Below are positions 18,130-27,599 of a stretch of 64,000 nt of DNA, one piece after another. This DNA is from Vibrio sp. 10N.286.49.B1 (GTDB taxonomy: Bacteria > Pseudomonadota > Gammaproteobacteria > Enterobacterales > Vibrionaceae): positions 158,410 through 222,409 of the forward strand of contig NZ_MCUW01000027.1 in assembly GCF_002873335.1 (NCBI RefSeq). The letters are read 5' to 3'. The position numbers and the translations under genes were made by a program. A model generated the notes under the pieces. It was not told the DNA's origin, ran no database searches, and worked only from the letters and a program-made list of their open reading frames with translations. Numbering within the stretch: the first letter of the stretch is position 1; each line of letters opens with the position of its first letter.

Positions 18130-20307
18130 GTGCGGCGTATTGGATGGGTGGTTATTTATATCTTATTGCAAGGGTGCACGAGTCAGCGCTTGGACAGCAA
18201 CGTTTCTACGCTGTCGTTGGATGGGCAATGGCAGTTCACTTCAATTACCGCCTCACCTAGATCGAATCAGCCATCATTTGAAACCTATAATCAATCGCTG
18301 CACGTTCCTGCTAATTGGTATTCTGAAGGGGTCGATTTTGCCGGTCAGGCATTGTATGAGACGTCTTTTGAGTTAGAAAAAAAATACATTCAGAGTCGTT
18401 ACTGGTTGTCATTTCAAGCCGTTGACTATGCCGCAGACGTATCATTGAATAATATACCGATAGGATCTCATGTCGGTTATTTTGCTCCATTCTCGTTTGA
18501 CGTGACTTCTTTTATCAAAGAAAAAACAAATGAGCTTAGTGTCATGGTTAAGAGCGAAAACGATGACAAGGTTCAGGATTGGTCTTTAAACAAGAAAGAA
18601 CTAAAAGGCGTCCTAAATCATCATGATACGAGACCTGGAGGAGCATGGTCGGAGCGGGGGCAAGATGCGAACTCAGGGGGGATCTGGGGCTCGGTAGACA
18701 TAAAGCGTACCGGACCCGTTGCTATTCGAGAGGTTAAATTTACGCCGATTCTCCAGGATAATGGAGAATCGTCAGGGCAACTGAATATACTCCTGAATAG
18801 TTCGTTGTCGGGTGAAAGTTTTGTCGAAATATCACTTGTGCCTCCTCAGGAGGTTGATATGAGAACCCGTCGCGAGAGTTATGTCGTCCGTACGAGGCTT
18901 AATGAAGGCGACAATTTAATGCAGTGGACGGTTCCTAGTACCAAAAGAGCGCTCTGGTGGCCTTATGACTGGGGAAAGCCAAATCTTTATGATTTAAAAG
19001 TGACCGTGTACTTGGCGGATCAACCCGTGTCTGATTACGTACAACAACGCATTGGGTTTAGGAAAGTTGAGTATTCTGAATCGAAAAAACATTTCTATAT
19101 TAACGATCTGCCTTACTTTATTCGAGGGACCAATTATATAGCGAGCCAATGGCTAGGTGAAGTGTCACGGCAAGACTATGCGGATGACCTTGATCTGATG
19201 CGGGAAGCGAACGTGAATAGTATTCGAGTCCATGGGCACGTTGCAGGCAAAGCGTTTTACGATCTTGCTGATGAACTTGGCTTTGTTGTTTGGCAAGATT
19301 TTCCGTTGCAATGGGGATATGAAGAATCGTTGGCAACGTCGGCAGAAGCGTCACGGCAAGCAAAGGACATGACGTCAATGCTGTTCAATCATCCATCAAT
19401 AGCGTTTTGGAGTGGTCATAACGAACCGCCGTGGGATGCGACTTGGATGAAATACAAGTATCCATCTTATGAACGTTCGCATAATAAACAACTAACAGAC
19501 AGCGTCTACTCGGCACTTGTCGAATCTCAGGATGGAAGGGTGGTAAGGAAGGCGTCTTACACCTATGAACATCCATGGTATGGCTGGTACTCCGGTCATT
19601 ATACCGATTACAAAAAGCTAACAGGCCCCCCAATCATTAGCGAGTTTGGTGCGCAAGCATTCCCAAGATTTGAGTTATTGGCTAGCATTTTGTCTGATAC
19701 GGATTCTTGGCCTTTAAATACCCAACAACTCGACCAACTTGATTATCATAATTTCCAACGCCATGAAACGCTCGAGCTAGCCAAAATAGAAATGGGACAA
19801 AACTTAAATGACTTTATTGTTAATAGTCAGGACTATCAGAGGACAGTAAATAAATATGCAGCAGAAAACCTAAGGTTGAAAAAAAATAAAGGTATTGCTG
19901 CCATTTATCAATTTATGTTTGTCGACAGTTGGCCCTCAATTACTTGGTCTGTATTGGATGTAGAGCGACAAAAAAAACCTGGTTTCTTAGCGTTAAAGCA
20001 GTCTTTTCAGCCAATTTTACCGATTGTCAGTGTAAACAACGAGTCTTCGTCTAAACTTATAAAAATCAGCATTATCAACGACTCAAGGGCCTCAGTCTCC
20101 AATACTCTTGTTGTGATTAATTGCGTGGTTCCGAATAAAGAACCACGCAAATGTTGGCAAAAGGAACATATAGACATTAAAACAAATGATATTACAACAA
20201 TCGCCAATATTGAACGTGGAAAAATAACTGATGAATTTGTAATTAATATCATTGGTTCGCAAGGGGAACTTATTTCAAGTAATCACTATCAACCAGGGGA
20301 TTACTAA
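18130..20307 (+). CDS. GH2-family glycosidase lipoprotein (exo-beta-mannosidase/glucosaminidase-like)
   Basis: 725 residues from a GTG with AGGGAG six bases upstream; the start gives MRRIGWVVIYILLQGC, a signal with a lipobox-like LQGC, so the enzyme is probably membrane-anchored. Domains follow GH2: sugar-binding jelly roll (about 25-190), Ig-like (about 195-305) and a TIM barrel (about 310-600) with acid/base E432 in WSGHNEP and nucleophile E505 in ISEFGAQ, then a C-terminal beta domain. The HNEP form of the acid/base motif is typical of the mannosidase and exo-glucosaminidase side of GH2, not of LacZ. In a polysaccharide operon it would trim, edit or release the polymer in the periplasm. 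Specificity is inferred from motif and neighbours only. Confidence 0.88.
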   Translation: MRRIGWVVIYILLQGCTSQRLDSNVSTLSLDGQWQFTSITASPRSNQPSFETYNQSLHVPANWYSEGVDFAGQALYETSFELEKKYIQSRYWLSFQAVDYAADVSLNNIPIGSHVGYFAPFSFDVTSFIKEKTNELSVMVKSENDDKVQDWSLNKKELKGVLNHHDTRPGGAWSERGQDANSGGIWGSVDIKRTGPVAIREVKFTPILQDNGESSGQLNILLNSSLSGESFVEISLVPPQEVDMRTRRESYVVRTRLNEGDNLMQWTVPSTKRALWWPYDWGKPNLYDLKVTVYLADQPVSDYVQQRIGFRKVEYSESKKHFYINDLPYFIRGTNYIASQWLGEVSRQDYADDLDLMREANVNSIRVHGHVAGKAFYDLADELGFVVWQDFPLQWGYEESLATSAEASRQAKDMTSMLFNHPSIAFWSGHNEPPWDATWMKYKYPSYERSHNKQLTDSVYSALVESQDGRVVRKASYTYEHPWYGWYSGHYTDYKKLTGPPIISEFGAQAFPRFELLASILSDTDSWPLNTQQLDQLDYHNFQRHETLELAKIEMGQNLNDFIVNSQDYQRTVNKYAAENLRLKKNKGIAAIYQFMFVDSWPSITWSVLDVERQKKPGFLALKQSFQPILPIVSVNNESSSKLIKISIINDSRASVSNTLVVINCVVPNKEPRKCWQKEHIDIKTNDITTIANIERGKITDEFVINIIGSQGELISSNHYQPGDY

Positions 20308-20390
20308 TTGGCTAGAACGAACAGGCTTAGCGTTTAACTAGTCATTTACGAAACTAAGCATGGTAATGCTGAACAAGGGAAGTGAAGTAA

Positions 20391-22253
20391 ATGGATATGT
20401 ATTTTAAAAAGTTCGAGCATCGAACACCACCAGAACCTGTGCCGCATAGTATGCCGAGGGAGCTACTCTATCAGTATCTTGCCACGTGTAATCTGACGTT
20501 AGGATTATGGTATTTGTGGTGGCGTTGGACTTATGCATTGAATATGGATGCGTTATGGTTTTCCTTACCATTGGCATTTGCTGAATCCTGTGCGTTCATT
20601 GGGTCTATTTTGTTTACTATTAACATGTGGAAGACAAAAGATGAACCAAAACAATCACCGCCATCAAACATCAACCAGTGTGTTCAGAGCTGCGACGAAG
20701 ATAGACCTGTATCGGTAGATGTTTTCTTTCCTAGTTATGATGAAGAGCCCGACCTGGTTAGGCTGAGTATCGAAGATGCACAAAAGATTACCTATCCTTG
20801 CGAAATAGAGATGAAAATCTTTATTCTTGATGACGGTAAGCGCGATTCAATGAAAGCATTGGCTGAGGAAATGGGCGTTGGCTACATAACACGAGAGGGA
20901 AATGTAGGCTTTAAGGCAGGTAACCTTAGAAACGCGATGGAACAAACCTATGGTGATTTCGTCGTGATTTGTGATGCTGATACGCGTCCTTTTTCTACTA
21001 TTTTAGAGCACACCTTAGGTTACTTTAAAGATCCTGATGTCGCATGGGTACAAACGCCTCAGTGGTTTTTTGACTTGCCAGAGGGGGTTCGCTTACCTAA
21101 ATGGCTATCTAATAAATTTGGACCTTGGGCTGGAAAGCTAGGCCGTGGCGTTGAAAAGGTGTATGGGCCAGTAACGTTTGGTGAGGATCCGTTTGTTAAT
21201 GACCCACAAATGTTTTATGACGTGATTCAGCGTCGAAGAAATTGGGTCAATGCGGCATTTTGCTGTGGAGCGGGTTCAATACACCGACGTGAAGCCGTAA
21301 TGGAAGCCGCATTGCGCGCTTATGCCGAGCAAATTACGCAAGAGCAGCAAGACGTAGAAAAACAAATTCGAAAACTGACCAAAGAAAAAAATGTCGATCA
21401 ATCGGTATCAGACAACCTTAGAAACGAGATTTTATTTGATACGGAGTTTACCCCTTACAAATTCCATGTATCTGAGGACCTGTATACCTCTATCGTACTT
21501 CACTCAGATTCACAGCGAAATTGGCGTTCGATTATGCACCCTAATGTCGAGAGTAAGATGCTCTCGCCGCAAGATTTGCAGACATGGACGGTACAGCGCT
21601 TTAAGTATGCTGGCGGTTCGATCGATATTTTCATGAACGACAACCCAATATTTAGAAAAGGTTTGAATCTTAAACAAAAGCTCATGTATGGCGGAAGTTT
21701 TTGGTCAAATTTATCGGCGGTCTGGAATGTGATCTTTTTGGCATGCCCGATTATCTACTTTCTTACATCAATCGCGCCGGTGAGTGCTTACGATGTGACC
21801 TTTTATTTGCATTTCTTACCTTATGTGTTGACGGCTGAGATTGCCATGATGATAGGCACTTGGGGTGTCGCGGGGTACAAAGGAAAAACGAATTTCTTGT
21901 CCTTTTTTCCCGTCAATATGCGAGCGCTTTGGACGGTTCTTAGAGGCCGCAAGATTAGCTTTCCAACCACACCAAAAGAGCGACAGACGGGTAACTTTGC
22001 GAAGTTAGTTGCCCCGCAAATAGCGGTGTTTGCTTTGAGTTTATTCAGCTTAGCGTTCGCTTGGTATGGACATTACTTTGGTGGTTGGGGGAGTTATTCA
22101 GAAGGGGGCTTAGTACTCAATACGTTTTGGATAATCAATAATATGATGGCGATGTGGGGCATGATTGCCGCCGCATTCTGGGAGCCACCAAAAGAAAACA
22201 CAGCGAGTAAAAAAGCGGTTTCAGGGACTGAGGACCTTAAGTATGAAGTTTAG
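20391..22253 (+). CDS. Cellulose-synthase-like processive GT2 glycosyltransferase
   Basis: 620 residues. Two membrane helices (about 32-52 and 60-80) precede a cytosolic GT-A domain with DDG (147-149), DAD (195-197), SED in place of the TED catalytic motif (361-363) and QRFKY (402-406) in place of QxxRW; further helices follow (about 435-600). This is the BcsA/CelA plan: sugar addition and extrusion by one protein. A charged, probably helical insert (about 305-345) lies before the acceptor motif. The chain ends soon after the last helix and lacks the PilZ domain through which BcsA senses c-di-GMP. It should make the beta-linked backbone of the polymer. Its last 11 bases overlap the next gene. 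Confidence 0.92.
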   Translation: MDMYFKKFEHRTPPEPVPHSMPRELLYQYLATCNLTLGLWYLWWRWTYALNMDALWFSLPLAFAESCAFIGSILFTINMWKTKDEPKQSPPSNINQCVQSCDEDRPVSVDVFFPSYDEEPDLVRLSIEDAQKITYPCEIEMKIFILDDGKRDSMKALAEEMGVGYITREGNVGFKAGNLRNAMEQTYGDFVVICDADTRPFSTILEHTLGYFKDPDVAWVQTPQWFFDLPEGVRLPKWLSNKFGPWAGKLGRGVEKVYGPVTFGEDPFVNDPQMFYDVIQRRRNWVNAAFCCGAGSIHRREAVMEAALRAYAEQITQEQQDVEKQIRKLTKEKNVDQSVSDNLRNEILFDTEFTPYKFHVSEDLYTSIVLHSDSQRNWRSIMHPNVESKMLSPQDLQTWTVQRFKYAGGSIDIFMNDNPIFRKGLNLKQKLMYGGSFWSNLSAVWNVIFLACPIIYFLTSIAPVSAYDVTFYLHFLPYVLTAEIAMMIGTWGVAGYKGKTNFLSFFPVNMRALWTVLRGRKISFPTTPKERQTGNFAKLVAPQIAVFALSLFSLAFAWYGHYFGGWGSYSEGGLVLNTFWIINNMMAMWGMIAAAFWEPPKENTASKKAVSGTEDLKYEV

Positions 22254-23562
22254 TAAAGCAATGTTAGCAGCAAGGCACCATTTTGTGTTTATCCTAGGCC
22301 TTGCGACCGCGCTTGTTATCGCATTTTCGATTGAAACGCGGGACTACGGCAAGACCTTAGGCAATATCACCTTTGAAGCTCATGAAGAGATCCCGCTGAA
22401 AGCACAGCGAGTGCTGACTCAAGAGGAATTTACGTGGGCAACAACAGCATGGGTATATTTTGAAAATAACTATCAAGAGAACACCGGACTCGTTAATTCG
22501 GTTGATGGTTATCCATCCACTACGATGTGGGATACCGCCTCATATTTGATGGGACTTATTGCCGCTGAAAAAATCAACATCATTACGACTGATGTATTTA
22601 AGATGAGAATGGAGAAAGCGCTCCGTTCTTTGGCTCGCTTGCCATTGGTTGAAGGGAAACTACCGAACAAAGCGTATAACACTCAGACGTTAGCAATGGT
22701 GGATTATGAGAATAATCCAAAACCTGAAGGGATCGGATGGTCTGCTATTGATATCGGCCGTATCTTAGTTCCGCTTAATATTATTATCTGGCAATACCCA
22801 CAGTTTAACGCCGAAGTTACTAATATTTTGAATCACTGGAAAATGGATGAAATGTTAGTCGAAGGCTATTTATATGGCTCGAGACCTAACGAACAAGGTA
22901 ATGGGTTTGAGCTTGTACAAGAAGGCCGGATTGGTTATGAGGAATACGCTTCTAAGTCAATGTTTTTGATGGGACGCGATGTATTCAATTCAATGAAGTA
23001 CATCGACTACTTGGATATGGTCGATGTATATGGCATTGAAATACCAACAGACAAACGTGACCCAGCCAAATATCATGCCCACAACTATGTGGTGAGCGAA
23101 TCTTATATTTTAGATGGTATTGAGTTCGGCTCTGACAGCGTGTCCAAAATCTTTGCTCATCGGGTATTTAGCGCGCAGGAACGCCGTTATGACGATACGG
23201 GCGTAGTGACGGCAGTGAGTGAAGATAACGTCGATGAAGCCCCTTATTTTGTCTATAACACCGTGTTTTCGGATGGAAAGAAATGGAACGCTATTTCTGA
23301 TGACGGCACTGATCAGTCGCACCTGAAAACCTTGTCGACGAAAGCCGCGTTTGGTTGGTATGCATTGTATGAAAATGCGTATACCGATCTCTTAATTAGC
23401 GAAGTCGCCCCTTTGTTTTCCGATGGTAAAGGTTGGTACTCAGGGCGCTATGAAATCGACGGACGCCCGAATCGAGCCATTACTGCAAATACGAACGGGA
23501 TCGTTTTGGAATCTTTGGCCTACATAGAAAATGGGCCCTTGTTAAGGGTTGGCGCACAGTAA
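22243..23562 (+). CDS. DUF3131 protein 1, inner-membrane anchored
   Basis: 439 residues. The ATG at 22243 lies inside the synthase gene and has GAGGA eight bases upstream; a longer frame from 22165 has no ribosome site. A single hydrophobic stretch (about 14-31) without a cleavage site suggests a type II membrane anchor, with the DUF3131 domain in the periplasm. Landmarks shared with its paralogues are YFENNYQENTGLVNSVDGYP, KLPNKAYNTQT, GWSAIDIGR, GRIGYEEYASK, RDPAKYHAHNYVVSESY, APYFVYNTVFSDG and a C-terminal ITANTNGIVLESL. The pattern resembles (alpha/alpha)6 glucoamylase-like folds. Tight coupling to the GT2 gene suggests a direct partner in polymer extrusion or processing; activity is unproven. 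Confidence 0.86.
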   Translation: MKFSKAMLAARHHFVFILGLATALVIAFSIETRDYGKTLGNITFEAHEEIPLKAQRVLTQEEFTWATTAWVYFENNYQENTGLVNSVDGYPSTTMWDTASYLMGLIAAEKINIITTDVFKMRMEKALRSLARLPLVEGKLPNKAYNTQTLAMVDYENNPKPEGIGWSAIDIGRILVPLNIIIWQYPQFNAEVTNILNHWKMDEMLVEGYLYGSRPNEQGNGFELVQEGRIGYEEYASKSMFLMGRDVFNSMKYIDYLDMVDVYGIEIPTDKRDPAKYHAHNYVVSESYILDGIEFGSDSVSKIFAHRVFSAQERRYDDTGVVTAVSEDNVDEAPYFVYNTVFSDGKKWNAISDDGTDQSHLKTLSTKAAFGWYALYENAYTDLLISEVAPLFSDGKGWYSGRYEIDGRPNRAITANTNGIVLESLAYIENGPLLRVGAQ

Positions 23563-23592
23563 ATTAGGTCTTGAAGAATTAGGGAGAATTCG

Positions 23593-25002
23593 ATGCGTTA
23601 TTTGTCAACATTATGTATAGCACTTGCCGTTGCGGGCTGTGGTAATAAATACAACCAATTTTCAGAAGATATTGTTGAACGCAAATCTCACTGGAGTATT
23701 CCTCAGCCGCGCCATGGTGAATTGACTGAAAAAGAAATGGATATGGCTCGTATAGCTTGGAAATATTTTGAGAATAATTACCAAGAATCGACGGGTCTCG
23801 TTAATGCGGTTAACAATTATCCATCGGTAACCTGGTGGGATGCGGCATCTTACTTAGCTGGGGCGGTGAGTGCACATCAATTAGGCATTATTGAAAAAGA
23901 AGAGCTAGATAAGCGTCTGATCGCGTTCATTGGGACGTTAAACAAACTCGATCTTTTTCGAGGCGAGTTGCCCAATAAAGCCTACAACACGCAAACGGCT
24001 GCAAAAGTAGATTATGCAAACCAACCTGGTGAAATAGGTTATTCCGCACTTGATCTCGGTCGGTTGTTGGTCTGGTTGTATATTGTAAAACAGCGATATC
24101 CTGAATTCGCCCCAAGTATTGATTCGGCTATCTTGCGCTGGAACTTCTGTAATGTCGTTGATGAAACCGGCACGATGTTTGGAGCATTGCTCGAAAAAGA
24201 TAAGCCTGTTCAGTATCTACAAGAGGGACGCTTAGGTTATGAAGAATACGCGGCTAAGGGTTTCCAATTGTGGGGATTTGACACAAGCCAAGCGTCCGAC
24301 CCGCAACCTTATGCAACGATTAACTTGTTTGGCTACGACGTGCCTTACGACACACGAGATCCAAGAAAACTCAAAGCGCATAGTTACGTTGTAACTGAAA
24401 GTTATGTCTTAGATGGTATCGAGTTAGGTTGGGATGTCACTGAAGATAAAACGCCACATGATGCGAGTTATTCACATGAATGGATGGCAGAATTTGCGTT
24501 GCAGATTTATCGAGTGCAAGAAGAGCGGTACAAGCAGACGGGTATCATCACCGCAAGAACTGAGCATCAGTTAGCGGGCGCACCTTACTTTGTATACGAT
24601 ACGATTTATACCGATGGCTTTGCATGGAATACGATATCTGAAGTCGGAGAGTATTTACCTCAATACTCAGCGGTTGCGATTAAAGGCGCGATGGGCATGT
24701 GGGTATTATGGGATACAGAGTATACCGACCTGCTGTTTGATCACGTCTCGCATTCCTATGATAGAGACAAGGGCTTCTATGAAGGTATTTATGAAAATGG
24801 AACGGGCTTAATTAACACGTTTACTTCAAATAATAACGGGATAACGCTGGAGATTTTACTCTACAAACAACAAGGCAAACTTCTGACGTATAAGGATAAA
24901 CCAGCGCCAAGTTTATGGGAGAAAGCATTGGAAACGCCGTTTGGGTATGAAGGCCAGTGCTTGCCGCGAGAAAACTTCAAAAAAAAACAAAACAAAGAGT
25001 AG
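23593..25002 (+). CDS. DUF3131 protein 2, lipoprotein
   Basis: 469 residues. MRYLSTLCIALAVAGC is a lipoprotein signal with lipobox VAGC; the residue after Cys is Gly, so Lol sorting to the outer membrane is expected. The DUF3131 core follows with the paralogue landmarks: YFENNYQESTGLVNAVNNYP, ELPNKAYNTQT, GYSALDLGR, GRLGYEEYAAK, RDPRKLKAHSYVVTESY and a C-terminal FTSNNNGITLEIL. A 45-residue basic tail extends beyond the domain. AGGGAG lies six bases before the ATG. It is the second of three tandem copies, 30 bases after the first, and probably acts at the outer-membrane side of the same export path. Confidence 0.86.
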   Translation: MRYLSTLCIALAVAGCGNKYNQFSEDIVERKSHWSIPQPRHGELTEKEMDMARIAWKYFENNYQESTGLVNAVNNYPSVTWWDAASYLAGAVSAHQLGIIEKEELDKRLIAFIGTLNKLDLFRGELPNKAYNTQTAAKVDYANQPGEIGYSALDLGRLLVWLYIVKQRYPEFAPSIDSAILRWNFCNVVDETGTMFGALLEKDKPVQYLQEGRLGYEEYAAKGFQLWGFDTSQASDPQPYATINLFGYDVPYDTRDPRKLKAHSYVVTESYVLDGIELGWDVTEDKTPHDASYSHEWMAEFALQIYRVQEERYKQTGIITARTEHQLAGAPYFVYDTIYTDGFAWNTISEVGEYLPQYSAVAIKGAMGMWVLWDTEYTDLLFDHVSHSYDRDKGFYEGIYENGTGLINTFTSNNNGITLEILLYKQQGKLLTYKDKPAPSLWEKALETPFGYEGQCLPRENFKKKQNKE

Positions 25003-25013
25003 AGATGTAGCCG

Positions 25014-26405
25014 ATGTATAAGTACGTGGTATGGCTGATGGTAGTTCCTTTACTAGTCGCATGCGGATCTATTGTCCGAGGCGTTAGCAACGGTGTAGAT
25101 TCTATCAGTACCTCGCAAAGTTTTAGGCAGGGGCGTCACGGTGCGTTAACTGAGCAAGAACTCGCTTGGGCAAGCACGGCATGGAAGTACGTAGAGAATA
25201 ATACCCAGCTCCAGACGGGGCTCGTCAATGGTATTGATAACTACCCTTCGACTAACATGTCAGGCATTTCTGATTACCTTATTGCACTCTTGGCTGCGAA
25301 ACAATTTGAGTTTATCTCAAACAAGCAATATGACGAGCGGTTGTCGCTTGTACTGACGTTTTTAAATGATATGAACCTGAGCATGGGGCAGATACCGAAT
25401 AAGGTCTACCATACACAAACAGGGCAAATGACTGATTATGGCTTGCAGCCTAAAGATATTGGTTGGTCATCGTTAGATGTCGGACGTTTATTGATTACCC
25501 TCGCGATGGTGAAGCAGTATTCTCCGGAGTTTTCTGAGTATGTTGATAAAGCGGTACTTCGTTGGAATTTTTGTGAGTTAATCAATGAAGATGGAGAGTT
25601 GTTTGGCGGTGCGATTTATGATGGTAATGTTACTCGCTACAAAGAAGGGCGTTTAGGGGTAGAGGAATACACATCGTATGGTTACCTCGATTGGCACGTA
25701 GTGCCTTATAAAGCCATGCGAATTGACCCGTACGATGTCGCGACAATCTACGATATCGACCTTTTGTTTGACGGGCGAGATCCTCGAAATTTTGATGTAC
25801 TAAGACCCGTCTATAGCACACCTTACTTATGGATGGGGTTAGAGTTTAACTGGGATAAAATCACGGATAACTCATCTTCAGATGCAACTCACAGTGATGA
25901 AGTGATGTCGGCAATGGCTGACTCGTTATACCGAGTGCAAGAAGCGCGTTGGGATGTAGACCGAATCTATACCGCACGTGGTGACCATGTTGTAGCAGGT
26001 GAACCTTACTTTGTTTATGACGCCGTGTATGCGTTAGGAACCCCTTGGATTACAGTGGCCGAAGATGGCAGTTCACATGATCACCTTGCATTGGTATCAA
26101 CGCGTGTGGCGTTTCAGATGTGGGCCTTATGGAAAACGGACTATACCGATAGGTTGATGATTCTAGTGAAAGAGCTCTATGACCCTCAACGAGGTTGGTA
26201 TGAAGGGCGATACGAGCGAAACAGTCAGTATGAAAAAAGTATCACGCTGAAAACCAATGCAGGGGTCTTAGAAGCACTGCTTTACAAGACTAAAGGGAAG
26301 CTTTATCAACCTAAAGGTGACCGAGAGTATCGTGACGTTCAATTTGACTCACGTTTCTATCACCCAGGAAAATGCTTAGTGGAGACGTTTGATGACTACG
26401 ATTAA
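25014..26405 (+). CDS. DUF3131 protein 3, lipoprotein
   Basis: 463 residues. MYKYVVWLMVVPLLVACGS is a lipoprotein signal (LVAC, then Gly-Ser, outer-membrane sorting). The DUF3131 core is the most diverged of the three: KYVENNTQLQTGLVNGIDNYP, QIPNKVYHTQT, GWSSLDVGR, GRLGVEEYTS. The RDP-x-AH-YVV-ESY block has become RDPRNFDVLRPVYSTPY, while the domain-ending TLKTNAGVLEAL is kept. If acidic or histidine residues in the altered block are catalytic, this copy may be structural. It starts 11 bases after the previous gene, and its end overlaps the following gene by 14 bases. Confidence 0.85.
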   Translation: MYKYVVWLMVVPLLVACGSIVRGVSNGVDSISTSQSFRQGRHGALTEQELAWASTAWKYVENNTQLQTGLVNGIDNYPSTNMSGISDYLIALLAAKQFEFISNKQYDERLSLVLTFLNDMNLSMGQIPNKVYHTQTGQMTDYGLQPKDIGWSSLDVGRLLITLAMVKQYSPEFSEYVDKAVLRWNFCELINEDGELFGGAIYDGNVTRYKEGRLGVEEYTSYGYLDWHVVPYKAMRIDPYDVATIYDIDLLFDGRDPRNFDVLRPVYSTPYLWMGLEFNWDKITDNSSSDATHSDEVMSAMADSLYRVQEARWDVDRIYTARGDHVVAGEPYFVYDAVYALGTPWITVAEDGSSHDHLALVSTRVAFQMWALWKTDYTDRLMILVKELYDPQRGWYEGRYERNSQYEKSITLKTNAGVLEALLYKTKGKLYQPKGDREYRDVQFDSRFYHPGKCLVETFDDYD

Positions 26406-27441
26406 GGTGGGGTTAGTGATCATCACTCTTATGTTTAGTTCGCTTTCTATAGGTGCACCGCAAGCGGTCGACCTAAGTATTTTTCGCCAGCCAACATTAC
26501 TAGCAGGTAACGGTCGTTATAAACAAGCCGCAGAGCAGTATCACAGACTCAGCATACAGATTTTGGCCTCGGAAGCTAAGTTAGGCACTGAGAAGATGTG
26601 GCAATATGCGGGGCTTGCTGAGATATTGGCTACGGTGTGTGCCAACATTGATAATGACGCTAAAGCTTATGAGTATTGGGCTAACAGTGTGCGGTATTTG
26701 TTGACAGGAGGCACCGATTGGCAAGGGATGCAGCAGTCACTACATCAGCGAAATGAACAAGCGAATACTCAATTGTTGACTCAAATGCAGACCATTGATA
26801 TCGCTGGGGGATATGACCAAACATGGGAGCAAGATGCGGCAGTGCTGCAAGTTTGGCAAGAAAAGCTCAATTTGTTTGTGTTTTCTGGTCCAAGAACAGG
26901 AATGACGGCATCTTCCTCATCGATTCAAAGCAACGCTTTGGGTCAGGCACCTGTCATTGCTATACCGGCACCTGCCGTTCCAGGACAAAAAAAGCTGAAT
27001 GGTTTAGAATCTAACTTTTCGCAGTCGTCATCTTTTGTACCCTCGCAACACCCCGCGCAAACACCATCCAAACCTTCTGCTAATGGGGGGGCTAAAACAC
27101 AAAGTGCAAACGTGAATACCCCTACGTCTAGTGTGCCTCACACTAACCGGCATCTAATACAAGAAAGCGGGGCCAATACTGAATCGGAACTCAGTGGGGC
27201 GGTTATTATCGCAACGCCGATTAGTGAGTTTGATTATGAACAGGCTGAGGCGTCGCAATTAGGATCGACATCGTCGAATGTGGCAGGCCCTAATTTAGAC
27301 AAAGCGGACACTAAAGCTGGAATGGCGCATGCCGAAACATCCAATACGCCAACTCAACTTCATAAAGCTAATATTGGAGCTGAGACAAAACAGGGTATTG
27401 AAGCTATCCAGAGACGAAGCTTTGCGCCAACGCCAGAGTAG
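26392..27441 (+). CDS. Exported helical-repeat protein with low-complexity tail
   Basis: 350 residues counted from a TTG, 349 from the ATG at 26392, which has GGAG about seven bases upstream. The signal peptide is MTTIKVGLVIITLMFSSLSIGAPQ. Residues about 30-160 form helices with a TPR-like rhythm (NGRYKQAAEQYHRLSIQI, NDAKAYEYWANSVRYLL). The remaining 190 residues are rich in Ser, Thr, Pro, Ala, Asn and Gln, and look disordered. I do not recognise a family. It overlaps the third DUF3131 gene and so belongs to the cluster; it may be a periplasmic scaffold for export, as TPR proteins are in cellulose and PNAG systems, though much shorter. Confidence 0.78.
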   Translation: MTTIKVGLVIITLMFSSLSIGAPQAVDLSIFRQPTLLAGNGRYKQAAEQYHRLSIQILASEAKLGTEKMWQYAGLAEILATVCANIDNDAKAYEYWANSVRYLLTGGTDWQGMQQSLHQRNEQANTQLLTQMQTIDIAGGYDQTWEQDAAVLQVWQEKLNLFVFSGPRTGMTASSSSIQSNALGQAPVIAIPAPAVPGQKKLNGLESNFSQSSSFVPSQHPAQTPSKPSANGGAKTQSANVNTPTSSVPHTNRHLIQESGANTESELSGAVIIATPISEFDYEQAEASQLGSTSSNVAGPNLDKADTKAGMAHAETSNTPTQLHKANIGAETKQGIEAIQRRSFAPTPE

Positions 27442-27599
27442 AGAGCGGTGCAAAGGCCAAATAATATGTTAAACAAGAGTCTGTTTATTACGACTACTTA
27501 TTAAAAAAATAGAGGGATACAATTTCTTGATAATACGCTAATAAATCCTAGTTTGCTTTCGTTACGTTTATTCCGATACGACTATACGAGGCAAAGGAT

